A stretch of DNA of 64,000 bases, taken from positions 2,633,243 through 2,697,242 of the forward strand of contig NW_024881279.1 of NCBI RefSeq assembly GCF_018691265.1. Reading direction: 5' to 3'. Every line of letters starts with the position of its first letter. Positions within the stretch are counted from its first letter, which is position 1. The position numbers and the translations under genes were made by a program. Positions 1 through 10,538 of this stretch are shown here, piece by piece. The DNA is from Tyto alba. Taxonomy: Eukaryota; Chordata; Aves; Strigiformes; Tytonidae. Below the pieces are notes generated by a model. The model was not told the origin of the DNA and did not search any database. It saw only the letters and a list, made by a program, of their open reading frames with translations.

Positions 1-3000
1 ATGCATTTAGCAGAAAATAAGGAGCAGGTCGAATTCTGCTCTGGGCTAGCTTTTAATTTACTAACCTTTGCTGTTGTCCTGTTAGGGCAGCAGAGGTCCC
101 TTTCTCGAAGGGAAGGAAACACCAAATCCAGGATTCTTTTGTAATTGTCCTTTTTTACTTTTGTCCTCTTAACACGTTTCTTGTTCAGAAAGAAATCCCT
201 TTTTCTTTCAAGGAGGAAAGCAGGACTTCCTGGCCTCCGCACACCTGGAATTTTACAGCTCCTCAGCTGCAGGGTTTGAATTTTGGCAAGCGCTGGCTCC
301 CAGCTCAGGCAGCTGATCAACTCGGGGGAGGCTGCCAGGAAAGCCAGCCCCTCCTGACTGGGTCCTCAAACAGGATGGCCCCAGTCCACAGCCGAAAAAT
401 TCAGAAAATGGTGAAGAACACAAGAAAAAACTCAAAAGTCCTGAAGCAGAGCTCAGGGATGGGTCTCACAGGACCGGCAGAGAATTTGGCAGAGTATCTG
501 AAGAAGCGCAAAAGGCAAGGCATCTTAAGACCTTCCTCGCTGCCAATTACCATAATTGTGGGTCCAGCAATTACCGGGGAGCACCAGAACCCCTCGCATA
601 GCAGTAACAGATACTATGGACCGACTGAGTGTGCGTAGCTGCCCCAGGCTTCCTGCAAAGCCCGAATTACTCAGCTGGTTAAAAAACCAGAAGCGGCTTT
701 ATACAGATATTATTTGGGTAGTCCCGCAGAGCAGCAACGAGAAAGCTGCTGGGATATTGGCACCGTTCAGACACCCTGCCCCGACCCAGACTGCAGCCTG
801 CAAACGGCTGCGGGGCAGGGCTGGGGGACAGACCCGCTGCTGGCAGCCCTCCTCGCCCTCCTCATCCTCGCCACGGCAGCCCAACACCCCCACGGAGCGC
901 TAACCACCGAGGGCAAAGCCTCACAGAGCTGCCAAAACCTTGGGCACAGACTGAAGTGACATCTATACATACCGCTGAAAAAGAATAAAATGAAGTCAGA
1001 TGCTTCATTTCTTATTGAAAGATTGGATTAAAGATATTTGATTTAAATATCTGGGGTTATAGAGAAGAAAATATTTGCCTTGTGGTATTATTCACCCACC
1101 TTACGACTGACTTTTCAACCTTTAGCTCAGCGTTGACCAAGAACTTGTGTATTCCTGCATGTGTAAAAATTACCACATATACCCTAGATTTGAGAAGCAT
1201 CAAATGCCACAAACCCTGTCAGAGCCATAAGAGCCAGTGCTGCCCTGCTAATCACTATTTCATTTTGCAAAATTGCAAAGGCCCCTTAACTGGCAGCAAG
1301 CAAATGGTTTTGCTGATGGTCTGCTCACTTAATTCCTTGGTAACAGCAAGATGCCTCCTTTCCCCACAGCCTCACAGAGCTTCAGCCGATTTATTCTGCT
1401 GAACTTCTTTATGACTTCCTTTAAAAAAGAAATTATTATGAAGAGGCAACTCTTGGAATCTGAAAAACTGCGAATTTGGCAAACAATTCCTGTAAGGTCA
1501 CAGCAAGACTCGGGCTCACAAAACTTGCTGTATTGTATGTCACATCGTTTTTTTTTTTCTCCCTCAAAGGATAAATAAACTAAAAACATCCTCTGGGGGA
1601 ACAGTATGTGACCGACTTCCAGAGCTCAACCAACAGTACAGGCATGAGACATCGACGCATCTTTACTCAGTACGTAAGATGTGTCATGTGCAACCTTAAT
1701 TCAGAGGCGTCCTACCTTTTGGATGCTCCATTCCGCCGCCACAACTCTCCCTGCAGGCGATTTTCTCGCAGGAGGTAAATCCACAGAGAGCGGGCGAGGC
1801 AGGGAGCCGAGCCTTACACACGCGTTTGGTCCTCGCGCAGCTCACGGTTTTAGTGGCGGTGATGGTGAGGAGAGGGGCGGAGTGGATGGGTGAAAGCCAG
1901 AGGCGCGCCGACGCGGGCAGCGGTGCCGGCGGCCGCTGGGCACTTACCTCTCTGCCCCTGCAAACCGCTGCAGGCTGGGCCTGAGCCGGCCCCCCCTGTG
2001 CTGCCAGCGAGGGCTGCACCCCAGCCCCCCCAAACCCCAGCCCCTGCCGCCAACCCCGCCAACAGCAACGCATTTCACCAGCTCTACCAGTACCCGCCCT
2101 GGCACTCAGCCATCTCGATTCCCTAGCAATCCTTCTGCTGATAACCAGAAGAAAGCAGCTAATGCAAAAACGTCACTGTCTGCTCCCGAGGGACCGGGGG
2201 CTTCTATGGTTGAGTGGGAACTGGAAGTGTTCGGAGCCTGGGGGAGGACGGGAGGGGTGGGAGGGAAGGTCTCCCTTAATTGCGAAGGTCACCACGTTAC
2301 AGCGAGGCTGTAAAACGCTGGAGGGAGCAGAGTTCCCCCCGGCCGATCCGCGGGGACAGGCAGGGCTGTGCCCAGGAGCTCTGGGAGGGAAACTGGCTTC
2401 AGTTTGCAAGGCCTGCAAGGGCTCTTGAAGATCTGAGCAGATCTTCACATGCGCGAGGAGGGGAGGTTCTGTGGGAAAATGCTATCAGGCCCAGCAGAGC
2501 CGCGGCAGGAAGGAAATTCCCCCAGCAGAGACGGCCATCGGCGTGAGGGCTCAGCTGTGTCAAGTTCAGGGGACTTCATAAATAACTCAGCCGTCCCCAG
2601 GGAGTCATTGCTAAGGTCGCTATTTTTTCCCTTGAACTTTCCAGATGAAGGAAGCAATAGCAGAAGCAATGGCACAGATTTGGCTGGAGATCAACTGTAC
2701 TGACAGCAGTCATAGAATTTAACTCAGAAGAAAAGTCCTTTGTGTTCGCTGGAGTTATCACCAGATGGGTCGAGCAGTTCAAGCAGCAATGTGGAGTTCT
2801 GCTCGAAAAATATTCCACATGTGCAAAACAATTAAAGCTGAAACTCGCCGGCAGATATAACCCACAGTAACTAATTCCACCACTTAGACCGAGTTAAAAA
2901 TGCAGGGCACATGCTAGGCACCCATTAAAAATTAAAATGTTAAATTGTATTCTTCAACAAACTGCTGGGATTCAGAGTAAGAAACAGCCATGATTAAAGA

Positions 3001-3045
3001 TTAAGGACAGAGAGCCTATAAAACACTAATTACCACTGTACTTAC
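1..3045 (-). other. ARHGAP26: ARHGAP26 intron downstream of exon i (partial)
   Basis: No coding exon recognisable on either strand. Positions 1760-2560 are GC-rich and open in several frames by composition only. Positions 2820-3045, next to the exon i donor, are AT-rich and unique-looking. No interspersed repeat was recognised. Confidence 0.85.
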
Positions 3046-3199
3046 AGTGAATTTGGCCTGTTGGGTTTAATTACTTCTAGTTCAAGATCACTTGAGTTCA
3101 GGCTGGGCTGGGGAGCGCTGTTGGAGTTGAGGAAGCTGTTTACGTTTGAAGAGATGACGGATTCCAGGCTGGAGTTGATGTTACTGTTCCTGTTCTCCT
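3046..3199 (-). CDS. ARHGAP26: ARHGAP26 exon i: Ser/Asn-rich linker
   Basis: The exon begins by completing a glutamine codon and encodes a Ser/Asn-rich stretch that includes INSSLESV and ends VIKPNRPNS plus two bases of leucine. The acceptor is TTTTTTTAG at 3200-3201 and the donor is the consensus GTAAGT at 3045. Length is 154 nt, entering in phase 1 and leaving in phase 2. It aligns to the human linker (NSSLESV, then NSSD, then RPNSL) but is clearly the least conserved exon in the window. It has about one residue more than human (an extra Ile after ESV) and many substitutions, as expected for a disordered linker between the RhoGAP and SH3 domains. The next exon, a proline-rich linker followed by the SH3 exons, was searched for to the left and is not in the window. 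Confidence 0.94.
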
Positions 3200-3437
3200 C
3201 TAAAAAAACATCAAAACCCAAGAATCATCAGCCACCACACACATCTGCCATCGCGTGCAAAAGTAAAGAGCGTACTGCTGCAAAGGTGTCGAGTGCTCCT
3301 AGGAACAATCCTGCCCTACTGCAAACAGGGCAGCGTCTACAGATCTCAGAAGACAGGCAGTTAGCTAACCAAGATGTTACTGCTGATGTATATGTATGAT
3401 GAATAATACATTAAACCATAAGAAATACCAGGTAGTC

Positions 3438-3467
3438 TTTTTTTTTTTTTTTTTTTTTTAAAAAAAA
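3438..3467. repeat. Homopolymer junction T22-A8
   Basis: Twenty-two T followed by eight A within intron h-i. It may be a remnant of a poly-A tail or simple slippage; no element body was recognised beside it. Confidence 0.9.
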
Positions 3468-3742
3468 GATGTAGCTACATTTTAAATGAATACCTTTTTT
3501 AGTAGGAAAATATTCATTTTTCTCAAGGTGTTAATATTTTATATTCCCAAAGACATCCAAAGTACCACACAACCTGAAAAAAAATAAAATGCAAACTACA
3601 CAGAGAAATGGATTTCTCTGTGACTGAAATCAGCTGCCAAGGGACCGAGCGTTTGTCTGGGCAGGATAACATTTTAGAACAAGAAAAGGACAAATCACCC
3701 AATTAACGTTTATCTCAGCAAAAAACGCTTCAGCCTAGGACT

Positions 3743-3784
3743 TGACGTCAGCTACTATTGATCTTTCCTGGCCAGGTCTATAAG
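3743..3784 (+). promoter_or_regulatory. CRE palindrome followed by TATA-like element
   Basis: A full cAMP-response palindrome TGACGTCA lies at 3743-3750, and a TATAAGG element follows at about 3779-3785 on the plus strand. The spacing (about 30 bp) resembles that of CRE-driven TATA promoters. No conserved reading frame follows, so any transcript would be non-coding or antisense to ARHGAP26. The match is by motif only. Confidence 0.35.
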
Positions 3785-6700
3785 GTGAAGGGGGAACAGG
3801 GTCTCCATTCCACTTCAGCTCAGCTCTTTGGAAATACAGAGCAGCTGTGGGTCAGAAACTTGGCTTTTTATCTGGCCCAAAACAGCGCCTTGCTCCCGCC
3901 GTAGTGCCGCCTGCACCGCGCTGGGGAAACGCCGGCACCGCCCTGCCGACAGTCTGGAAGCTTCTGAAGAGCTTCTTGTTTCCCTTGATCATATTCTGTT
4001 AAGAGACTTCCCCTTATTTGTGTAACTTCAGCAGTGAGGAATGAAAATATTATGCATCCCAAACCGACATCCGCAGCATGGGCTCCCTCCTCAGCTCTAC
4101 GCCAAATTACCTAAAATCACATTAATTCATTTTTGTAAGATGCTTTTTCCGTATAATCAGTAATTGCAATTGTGAGAAGCAATTATCATCACTGATGGCA
4201 AGGAAAGCAGCCCTATTGCAGAGAACTGCTACTTCTGTGATGAAGTTTTCCTCAAAGATAGGCACCTGCTGGAAAACATAATGAGTCCTACTTCAGTGAT
4301 AAATCTTTCAAAAATTGTTTTTCCAGTGCACACTAATATGATCAAATTACTACCAAAAAGCCCATAGTAACAGGGAATCCCTTATTCTCAATCCCTCTAA
4401 ATTGTACACCTCTGCTTGTGCTAGAAGGAGAACAGGCAGTACTCATCCGTATCCTGTACACATTTCAAGAAGGATAAAAGAGTGCAAGAGGAACTCCAGG
4501 GATATATGAAACGTTAATCCTGAGCACACTGCAGAAAGAAACCACCCACATTTCTGTGAAATAGCCTGGCAGGGGTGTTGCCTCAGGCACAGAGGAGCAG
4601 GGAGTTGTGGCAGCTCTTTGCCACCACCTCAAAAAGCCCACACTGGGAAAAGGTTTGGGGGTGCCAGGGGCAAGAGCGGAGTCCGACGCTCCTGGGCACG
4701 CTCTGTCGCTGGAGTTGCTGCATTTTCCTGGTGCCCAGACAAAATCAGTGCCCACATGGCAGCAAGGCAGGGCTAAAATATGGTTAAGCTTAGGTTGAGC
4801 CTATCCTCCAGAGATTAGCCTAAAGCAAGGATGTGTTAATTGTGTCAATACATGCCAACATGCACCTGAAATTGCGTTTCATTAATCTTGTTCTCCAATA
4901 AGCCACCAAGGGAACGAGACACACATACACCTCTCTGTCCCCAGCTTTGTTCCTCCAACATTGGATTTTTTGCCCAGCCATGGTTTCCAACTCACCACCG
5001 TCTGACATGCCAAAAGGAAAATACAAACAATCTCATCGGTGTTGAGCCATATGGTAGCTCAGACAACAAGCCAGGTCTTCCCTAAACCAAGTCAGAAAAG
5101 CTCAGAAACGAGAGTGATTTCCCCGGAGCATCCAATTTAAAGACATTTCTTGGCCTCTGCTTTAGCTCTGCCCCGGAGGGATGGGCCGATGGAGGAGAGC
5201 GCAGCAAGTCCCGCCGGGGCCAGGGCAGGTCCCCTCGTATGAAGCTATGAGCTCGCAAAAGCCCAGCTGGAACTCAGAAGGCATAAGCACTTTGTGTTGA
5301 AAAAGATCATCCATGCAGAAGATAAGAGGCAAAAGTGAAGAAAAACAGAGGGCTGACCTCCACAAGCACTGACAGGCAGACGCGGGAGCCAGCAGATGAA
5401 ATAAGAGAGAAACTGAGCTGCCTACGGACCTAAACACCCCCAAAGGCTGACCCAAATCACGCCTCTATTTTTGCGTCTGCCAGAACAGGTTTCAAAGGGG
5501 GCTGTGACAGACCAGCTCCGGAGCACACGGCGGTGACCGAGCCCGGGGACTGTCCCCGCTGAGCCCCACCGGAGCGGAGGCTGGGAGGAGCGCGGAGCTG
5601 AGCTGATGGAGCGTGGGCTAACACTACGTCTTATTATTTCCAAACATTTTCTGCCCAAGGCTGAAGTCCGAAAATAAGCTCTGTAAGCCTAACAAATCAG
5701 TGTCAATTGTCTGCCTAATCTCAGAGCTAGCGACCAGCCAATATTGAATTAAAGTCCCTATCAGCCAAGAAACTGGAAGTGTTTCATCTAGAGAGGAAGG
5801 GAGATGAATGGCAGAATCTGAAACTCTTGCCTTAGTTTATTTCCTCCTTTTTAAAAGGCTGATACTGTATTTTGCTTCATGTTTTTAAAAGCTTACGTGA
5901 AGGATTCTCCACTGTGAGATTTAATTTGGTCCTACAGCTACAAGAGCAGAATGGCCCATCAGCTAAAGTATGTTTCTCCCCCCTCACACAGAAGAAGAGC
6001 CCCTTTGCAAGCCACCGGCGCAGCTGGGTGCGAGGGGGGGTCCCAGCTGGCCCCGCTCTCGTTGCAGACCACCGACCCCCCCACACACCACACAGCCCCA
6101 GCCCAAGCTCCTGGCTGTGTCCCCTCGCTGCTGGCACTGTGGCCCAGCTCCTGCCAACAAGAGAGCTACTGTTCATAAACCAAACCAGCAACTTCCCTCC
6201 AAAACCCACAAAATGACCTTGCTGGTAAGGAGGGGCTTAAGGGAGACCCGGACTTGTACGTTTTTGCGTCCTCCCTTCGCTGAACAACAAACTCTCCCGT
6301 CGCTGAACTGCTCAGCCAGTCTCAGTTCGCCCTCTTCTAGCTCAGGAACCAGCAACACCTTGATGTGATTTTTCCCAAACCCTTGTGAACCTTTAGTGGA
6401 AAGTCAAGCAGAGCCGCGGGAGCCTCACGGAATCCTCCGGCTCCTCCGGGCTCCCCTCCAGCAAACGCCGCAGCTCGCCGGAGCGCAGAGCGGCTGAGAA
6501 CCTGAGCTGGGGCACTTGGGTAACAGTTGTCCACGGGGACCACAGAAGTGATGACAAAAGCTTTCTGCGTAACAAAATATGAGCAAAGTGCCAAAACAGT
6601 GTTTATAATGAAGGACTGATAAGGAACAAAATGGCCTATTTGCTGTGTTAACAACACTTGTTTCACAATATCCAGTTCCTGGGTCAGTTGTGGACAAAAA

Positions 6701-8736
6701 TGTGAATGTTTAACAGCTAAATAATCACTCTCCTTATCTAATCTGCTCTCTTGCATGATCCTGTCTGTTGAACATTGTCATTTCTGACTTTTACACAGCT
6801 TTGTATGATGAATTTTAGTGAAAATTTTAGAAAGATATTTGACTTCCATGAACAGATTTCAAGTGATGGAAAATTCACTGTCCCACTAAACTTCTTACAG
6901 TTAATTTGCTCTCGGCCTTAAAAAATATATAGTCTGTTAATGTCCTGAATGTGTCTAACTTCAATCTCCAGCTATTAGATCTTATTATGTCTTTCTTTCA
7001 CAGATGAGTAACTCCAGTGGCATGCCTTCAGTGTTCCCGTTGTGCTCGGGGCTCCTCTGAGCCATCTTTACCTCTTCCAACACTAATTTGGAGACAGGAG
7101 CACCAGAGCGACCACGTACTTCAGGGTTCCCAGTCCCTCACCCCCGAGGCAGCCACCTGCGAGGGAAAGAGGCGCTTCCACCAAACCCGGGCTCTGGGAC
7201 GGGAAGGCTGCCGGAGATGTCAGCTCTTTCTGTGTCACAGCGGAGCTATTTCTGTGTCACGGCTCAGGACACGGTGCAGACGTGGCACTCAGCTTGTGCT
7301 GCTCTCCAGGCCCTTCGCACTTCAGCCTGACTTGGAGCCTTGGCCCATGTCTGGGCCAGTAAGGAAGGAAACCTCATGTTATTCCTCAACCGACACATGC
7401 AGCAGGGATGGCAAACGCTGAGTAAAATGGTGGTGGCTTCCCACAGACACGGGAGGTTACAGAGGAAAGATGAGAAAACATTGCTTCTTGTGGGAATAAA
7501 TAAATGCAGAAATAAATAAATTAACTTAGTTCCTCTTCTGGGCAAGGGGAGGATGGTACACGAGGGCTCCAGCAGCCGGGTGACTCTAGAATCTGACAAG
7601 CAACTGCTTAGTTAGCAGCAAATAAATTACTTAGTCTGAAATTTTTCAAAAGCAGCTTTTGATATTTGAAGCTCCACTGACAGTCATGCGATACACTATT
7701 TCCAGTGCACGCTTTGGTGCTACCACAGCTTCCTTAAACCCACATGCATCGATATGACATCCTCCGAAATGAGAGTGCCTGGTAATTAACAGTAACTCAA
7801 TCAGAGGCAGACAAGCCCACGTGTTTTGAGAGTCAGCAAAGTTCACCACAACCACTCTGTCCACCCTGCAGTTTTAAGTCCTGGGGAGATGGGTTGACTC
7901 CAGCCTTCCTCTGCTCCTCACCCCGCCGCGCTCCCCACTGCCTGAGCAAAGCAAGCCGAGCCCTCGTGCGCTTGCTCTGCTCACCATGTTACTCTCCTGC
8001 TTTTTCAGCAAACTGGGACAGCTCCCCGTATAACCAGCCAGTTCCAGCAGCAGCCTGAAGCAGGAGCTGGGAGCGCGTGGCTGGGAGGAATGGGAGAACT
8101 GGGAACTGGGTTTACGCTGCAACATGAAAAAACAGCCTGAGCAGACACATTTCTGCCACTCCGTGAGTTGGGATGGGGCACTGACTCTTCCACCTAAATA
8201 TCTGGAGCATCAATTAGTGACAGAAATGGAAAGATGATCTTCAACATTTTTAAACTACCGTGGTACATAATCCTCAGAAAAATGCAGAACCTCCTGGCTG
8301 GGTTTTTGTGTCTGTAAAAGGCAAAGTGCCCGAAGGCATCCAAAAAGGGTGTCACAGCCTTGCCACAGGCGTTGCGCCCGCGTGCAGGAGCGCATCCCGG
8401 CAGCTGCCAATGGCGAGGACAGGGGTCGAGGAACATGAGAGGGGGAATGAGCAGGGGCCCGTCAGGTGGGGACGGGCCAGCAACACTTTATACTGTGCTA
8501 ATGCAGCCTCAGTTCAGCCCCCCGGGTTAAGGGCTCGGATGCCAGGCAATCCTCACACTCCCCATCAGCGTGACAGTGGAGGAAACCGAAGCCTGATCCT
8601 GTTACGGGAATCGTCTCTTCCATTGACACCAGTAAAATTGCATGGGAATGGCATGGCAATTACAATCCATTAGTCACGATTAGGGCAAAAACTCTGTCAG
8701 GTGGGGCAGCCAGGAGCCGTGGCTCGGCACACTTAC

Positions 8737-8875
8737 GCTTCTCGTTGGGCTGCGCCGTGTGGAAGAGCGTCAGTGGTCTCTCGCTGCAGGAGGGAGGCTT
8801 CGAGTCCGTGCTCTTCTTGCGAGATAACAGCAGCTGCGAGTTCGATGGTGGAGTCTCTGGCACCGTGTTAAATAT
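8737..8875 (-). CDS. ARHGAP26: ARHGAP26 exon h: end of RhoGAP and start of Ser-rich linker
   Basis: The exon encodes IFNTVPETPPSNSQLLLSRK followed by a stretch containing KSTDSKPPSCSERPLTLFHT and ending AQPNEK plus one base. This segment identifies the gene as ARHGAP26 and not ARHGAP10 or OPHN1. The first residues finish the RhoGAP fold; the remainder is the basic and serine-rich start of the linker leading to the SH3 domain. Compared with human, PDMPLTNAQLHL has become PETPPSNSQLLL, while the SDSKPPSCSERPLTLFHT core is almost unchanged, suggesting a conserved binding or phosphorylation motif (inference). The acceptor is ATTTTTTACAG and the donor is C|GTAAGT at 8736. Length is 139 nt, entering in phase 0 and leaving in phase 1. 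Confidence 0.97.
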
Positions 8876-10259
8876 CTGTAAAAAATAATAAACAAGTTGT
8901 TCTTTGGCATCGCCCCTTCGAACAGATCAGCTGCCTACCTGCCTGGGCTGCACCGCTCTGCCGAGCAGCGCCTAAGGACAACACGCATTCAACAAGGCAA
9001 CATTTTGGGTACAGTTTCCTAAATTCCCCATTCCCACTTCGTCTGCACTCCTTTCCTCTATTCTTCACCCCAAACACATGTTGCAAGGTGGGAAGAATCC
9101 CGATAACCTGGCATTCTGCTGAGTTTTTGAGGGTGCCAGCAGGTGATGGCGAGAGTGCCCCCGGCACGACAAATCGGCGTGTCCCTACGCACACTTCCCG
9201 GCGGCACGGCCCTCAGTGCCCTCACACCCAGCTTGGGAAAGTCCCTGCGACTTCCAGCCACAGCTGTCAGAAAACTGAGTAACCGCATTTTTCTCGAGGG
9301 GATGGAATTTTAAAACTGCACAGGTTTGGTTTGCTGTCGATATTTGGTTATTTATGGTGTCGTTTCTGGAACCCCAGGCTCAGACAGCAGCAGTGCTGCC
9401 TCAAGACCGGCTCTCTCAAGGTCTTCTGTCACCTGAATATATCCAACCCCATCCCTCGGTGCCTTTCCCTCCTCTGCCCACCCCTGACAGCCAGCCCACC
9501 GGGGCTGCCAATGGGAAAACTGTATTTTGGAGGCAGCTCGCTGCCCACCACCATGCCGGGGTGACTCCTCGGGAGCACGCAGCCATCGCCGCTGGTCACG
9601 GGCAGCCCTTGTCTTGCCGAAAGCCATCCAGCGCCGCCTGCCAGCCAGCGGCCCCGGCTGCCAGCATGTCACGGGTTTGTTTCATCTAACAACAACAAAA
9701 CCCTCACACGCGGGCGTAAACCCTCCACGCCAATTTCTACAAATAAACGAGCCCAGACGCGGGCGCCAAAAATGTTAATGTCGCATCTCCCCCCAGGAAG
9801 AGGCGGGTGCGAAGGGCAGCGCTGACGGCCCTTGGAGAGGGAGTGATGAACCGCTCTCGATGAATCCAGCACCTCGCTCCCCAACTTTTCTGTTTGTAGG
9901 GACTCACTGCCCCGGGCTCAGGTTGGTGCCCGAGCCGGGCTGGGTGAATGCCTGGGCAGAGCTCCGGCGAGCAGCCGAGCCCCGCCGTGCCGAGCCAGGC
10001 GCGCTGCGGAGCAGACGGAGGGCTTAGGGAACCCCGCTGCAGCCCAGCCCGGCGAGCTCTGCTGAGCTCCTTCACACATTCCTCCTGGGCTTAGGGATTA
10101 GTGGAGGGAGCAGCAGCCCAAGCCGCGCTCTCTGCGTGCAGCGCCGCTCGTTTTCACTCCACGCGCGCCTGCCCGCGGCCGTTCCCACCTCCAAAGCTCC
10201 CCACGGGACTTTGGGGGCCAGCAGCTCCCCAGCCTCTCACACAGCTGCTGCATTCTGCT

Positions 10260-10538
10260 CCCAGCACCCCAGCAGCCCACCCCAGCACCCCACCAGCCCT
10301 CCCAGCACCCCAGCAGCCCTCCCAGCACCCCAGCATCCCACCCCAGCACCCCACCAGCCCTCCCCGGCATCCCACCAACCCACCCCAGCATCCCAGTAGC
10401 CCTCCCCAGCAGCCCACCAGCTCTCCCCAGCACCCCAGCAGCCCACCCCTGCACCCCACCAACCCAGCCCAGCACCCCACCAGCCCTCCCAAGCATCCCA
10501 CCAGCCCTCCCCAGCACCCCACCAGCCCACCCCAGCAC
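10260..10538. repeat. Minisatellite, about 13 copies of a 21-nt unit
   Basis: Degenerate tandem array with unit approximately CCCAGCACCCCACCAGCCCT plus C. A few copies are 20 nt, and variant bases (GCAGCC or ACCAACC) are scattered among copies. Because 21 is a multiple of three, all frames stay open on both strands, which creates spurious proline-rich or glycine/tryptophan-rich reading frames up to about 165 codons. The minus strand is G-rich with repeated GGGG and GGG runs, giving quadruplex potential. Confidence 0.92.

Larger units (their letters stand above)
3200..8736 (-). other. ARHGAP26: ARHGAP26 intron between exons h and i (5.5 kb)
   Basis: No exon recognised. It contains a T22-A8 homopolymer junction (3438-3467), a perfect 10-bp hairpin (3599-3622), a CRE palindrome followed by a TATA-like element (3743-3784), and an AT-rich single-copy block (about 6530-6990) that is a candidate conserved non-coding element. 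The remainder shows no feature I can support. Confidence 0.85.
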
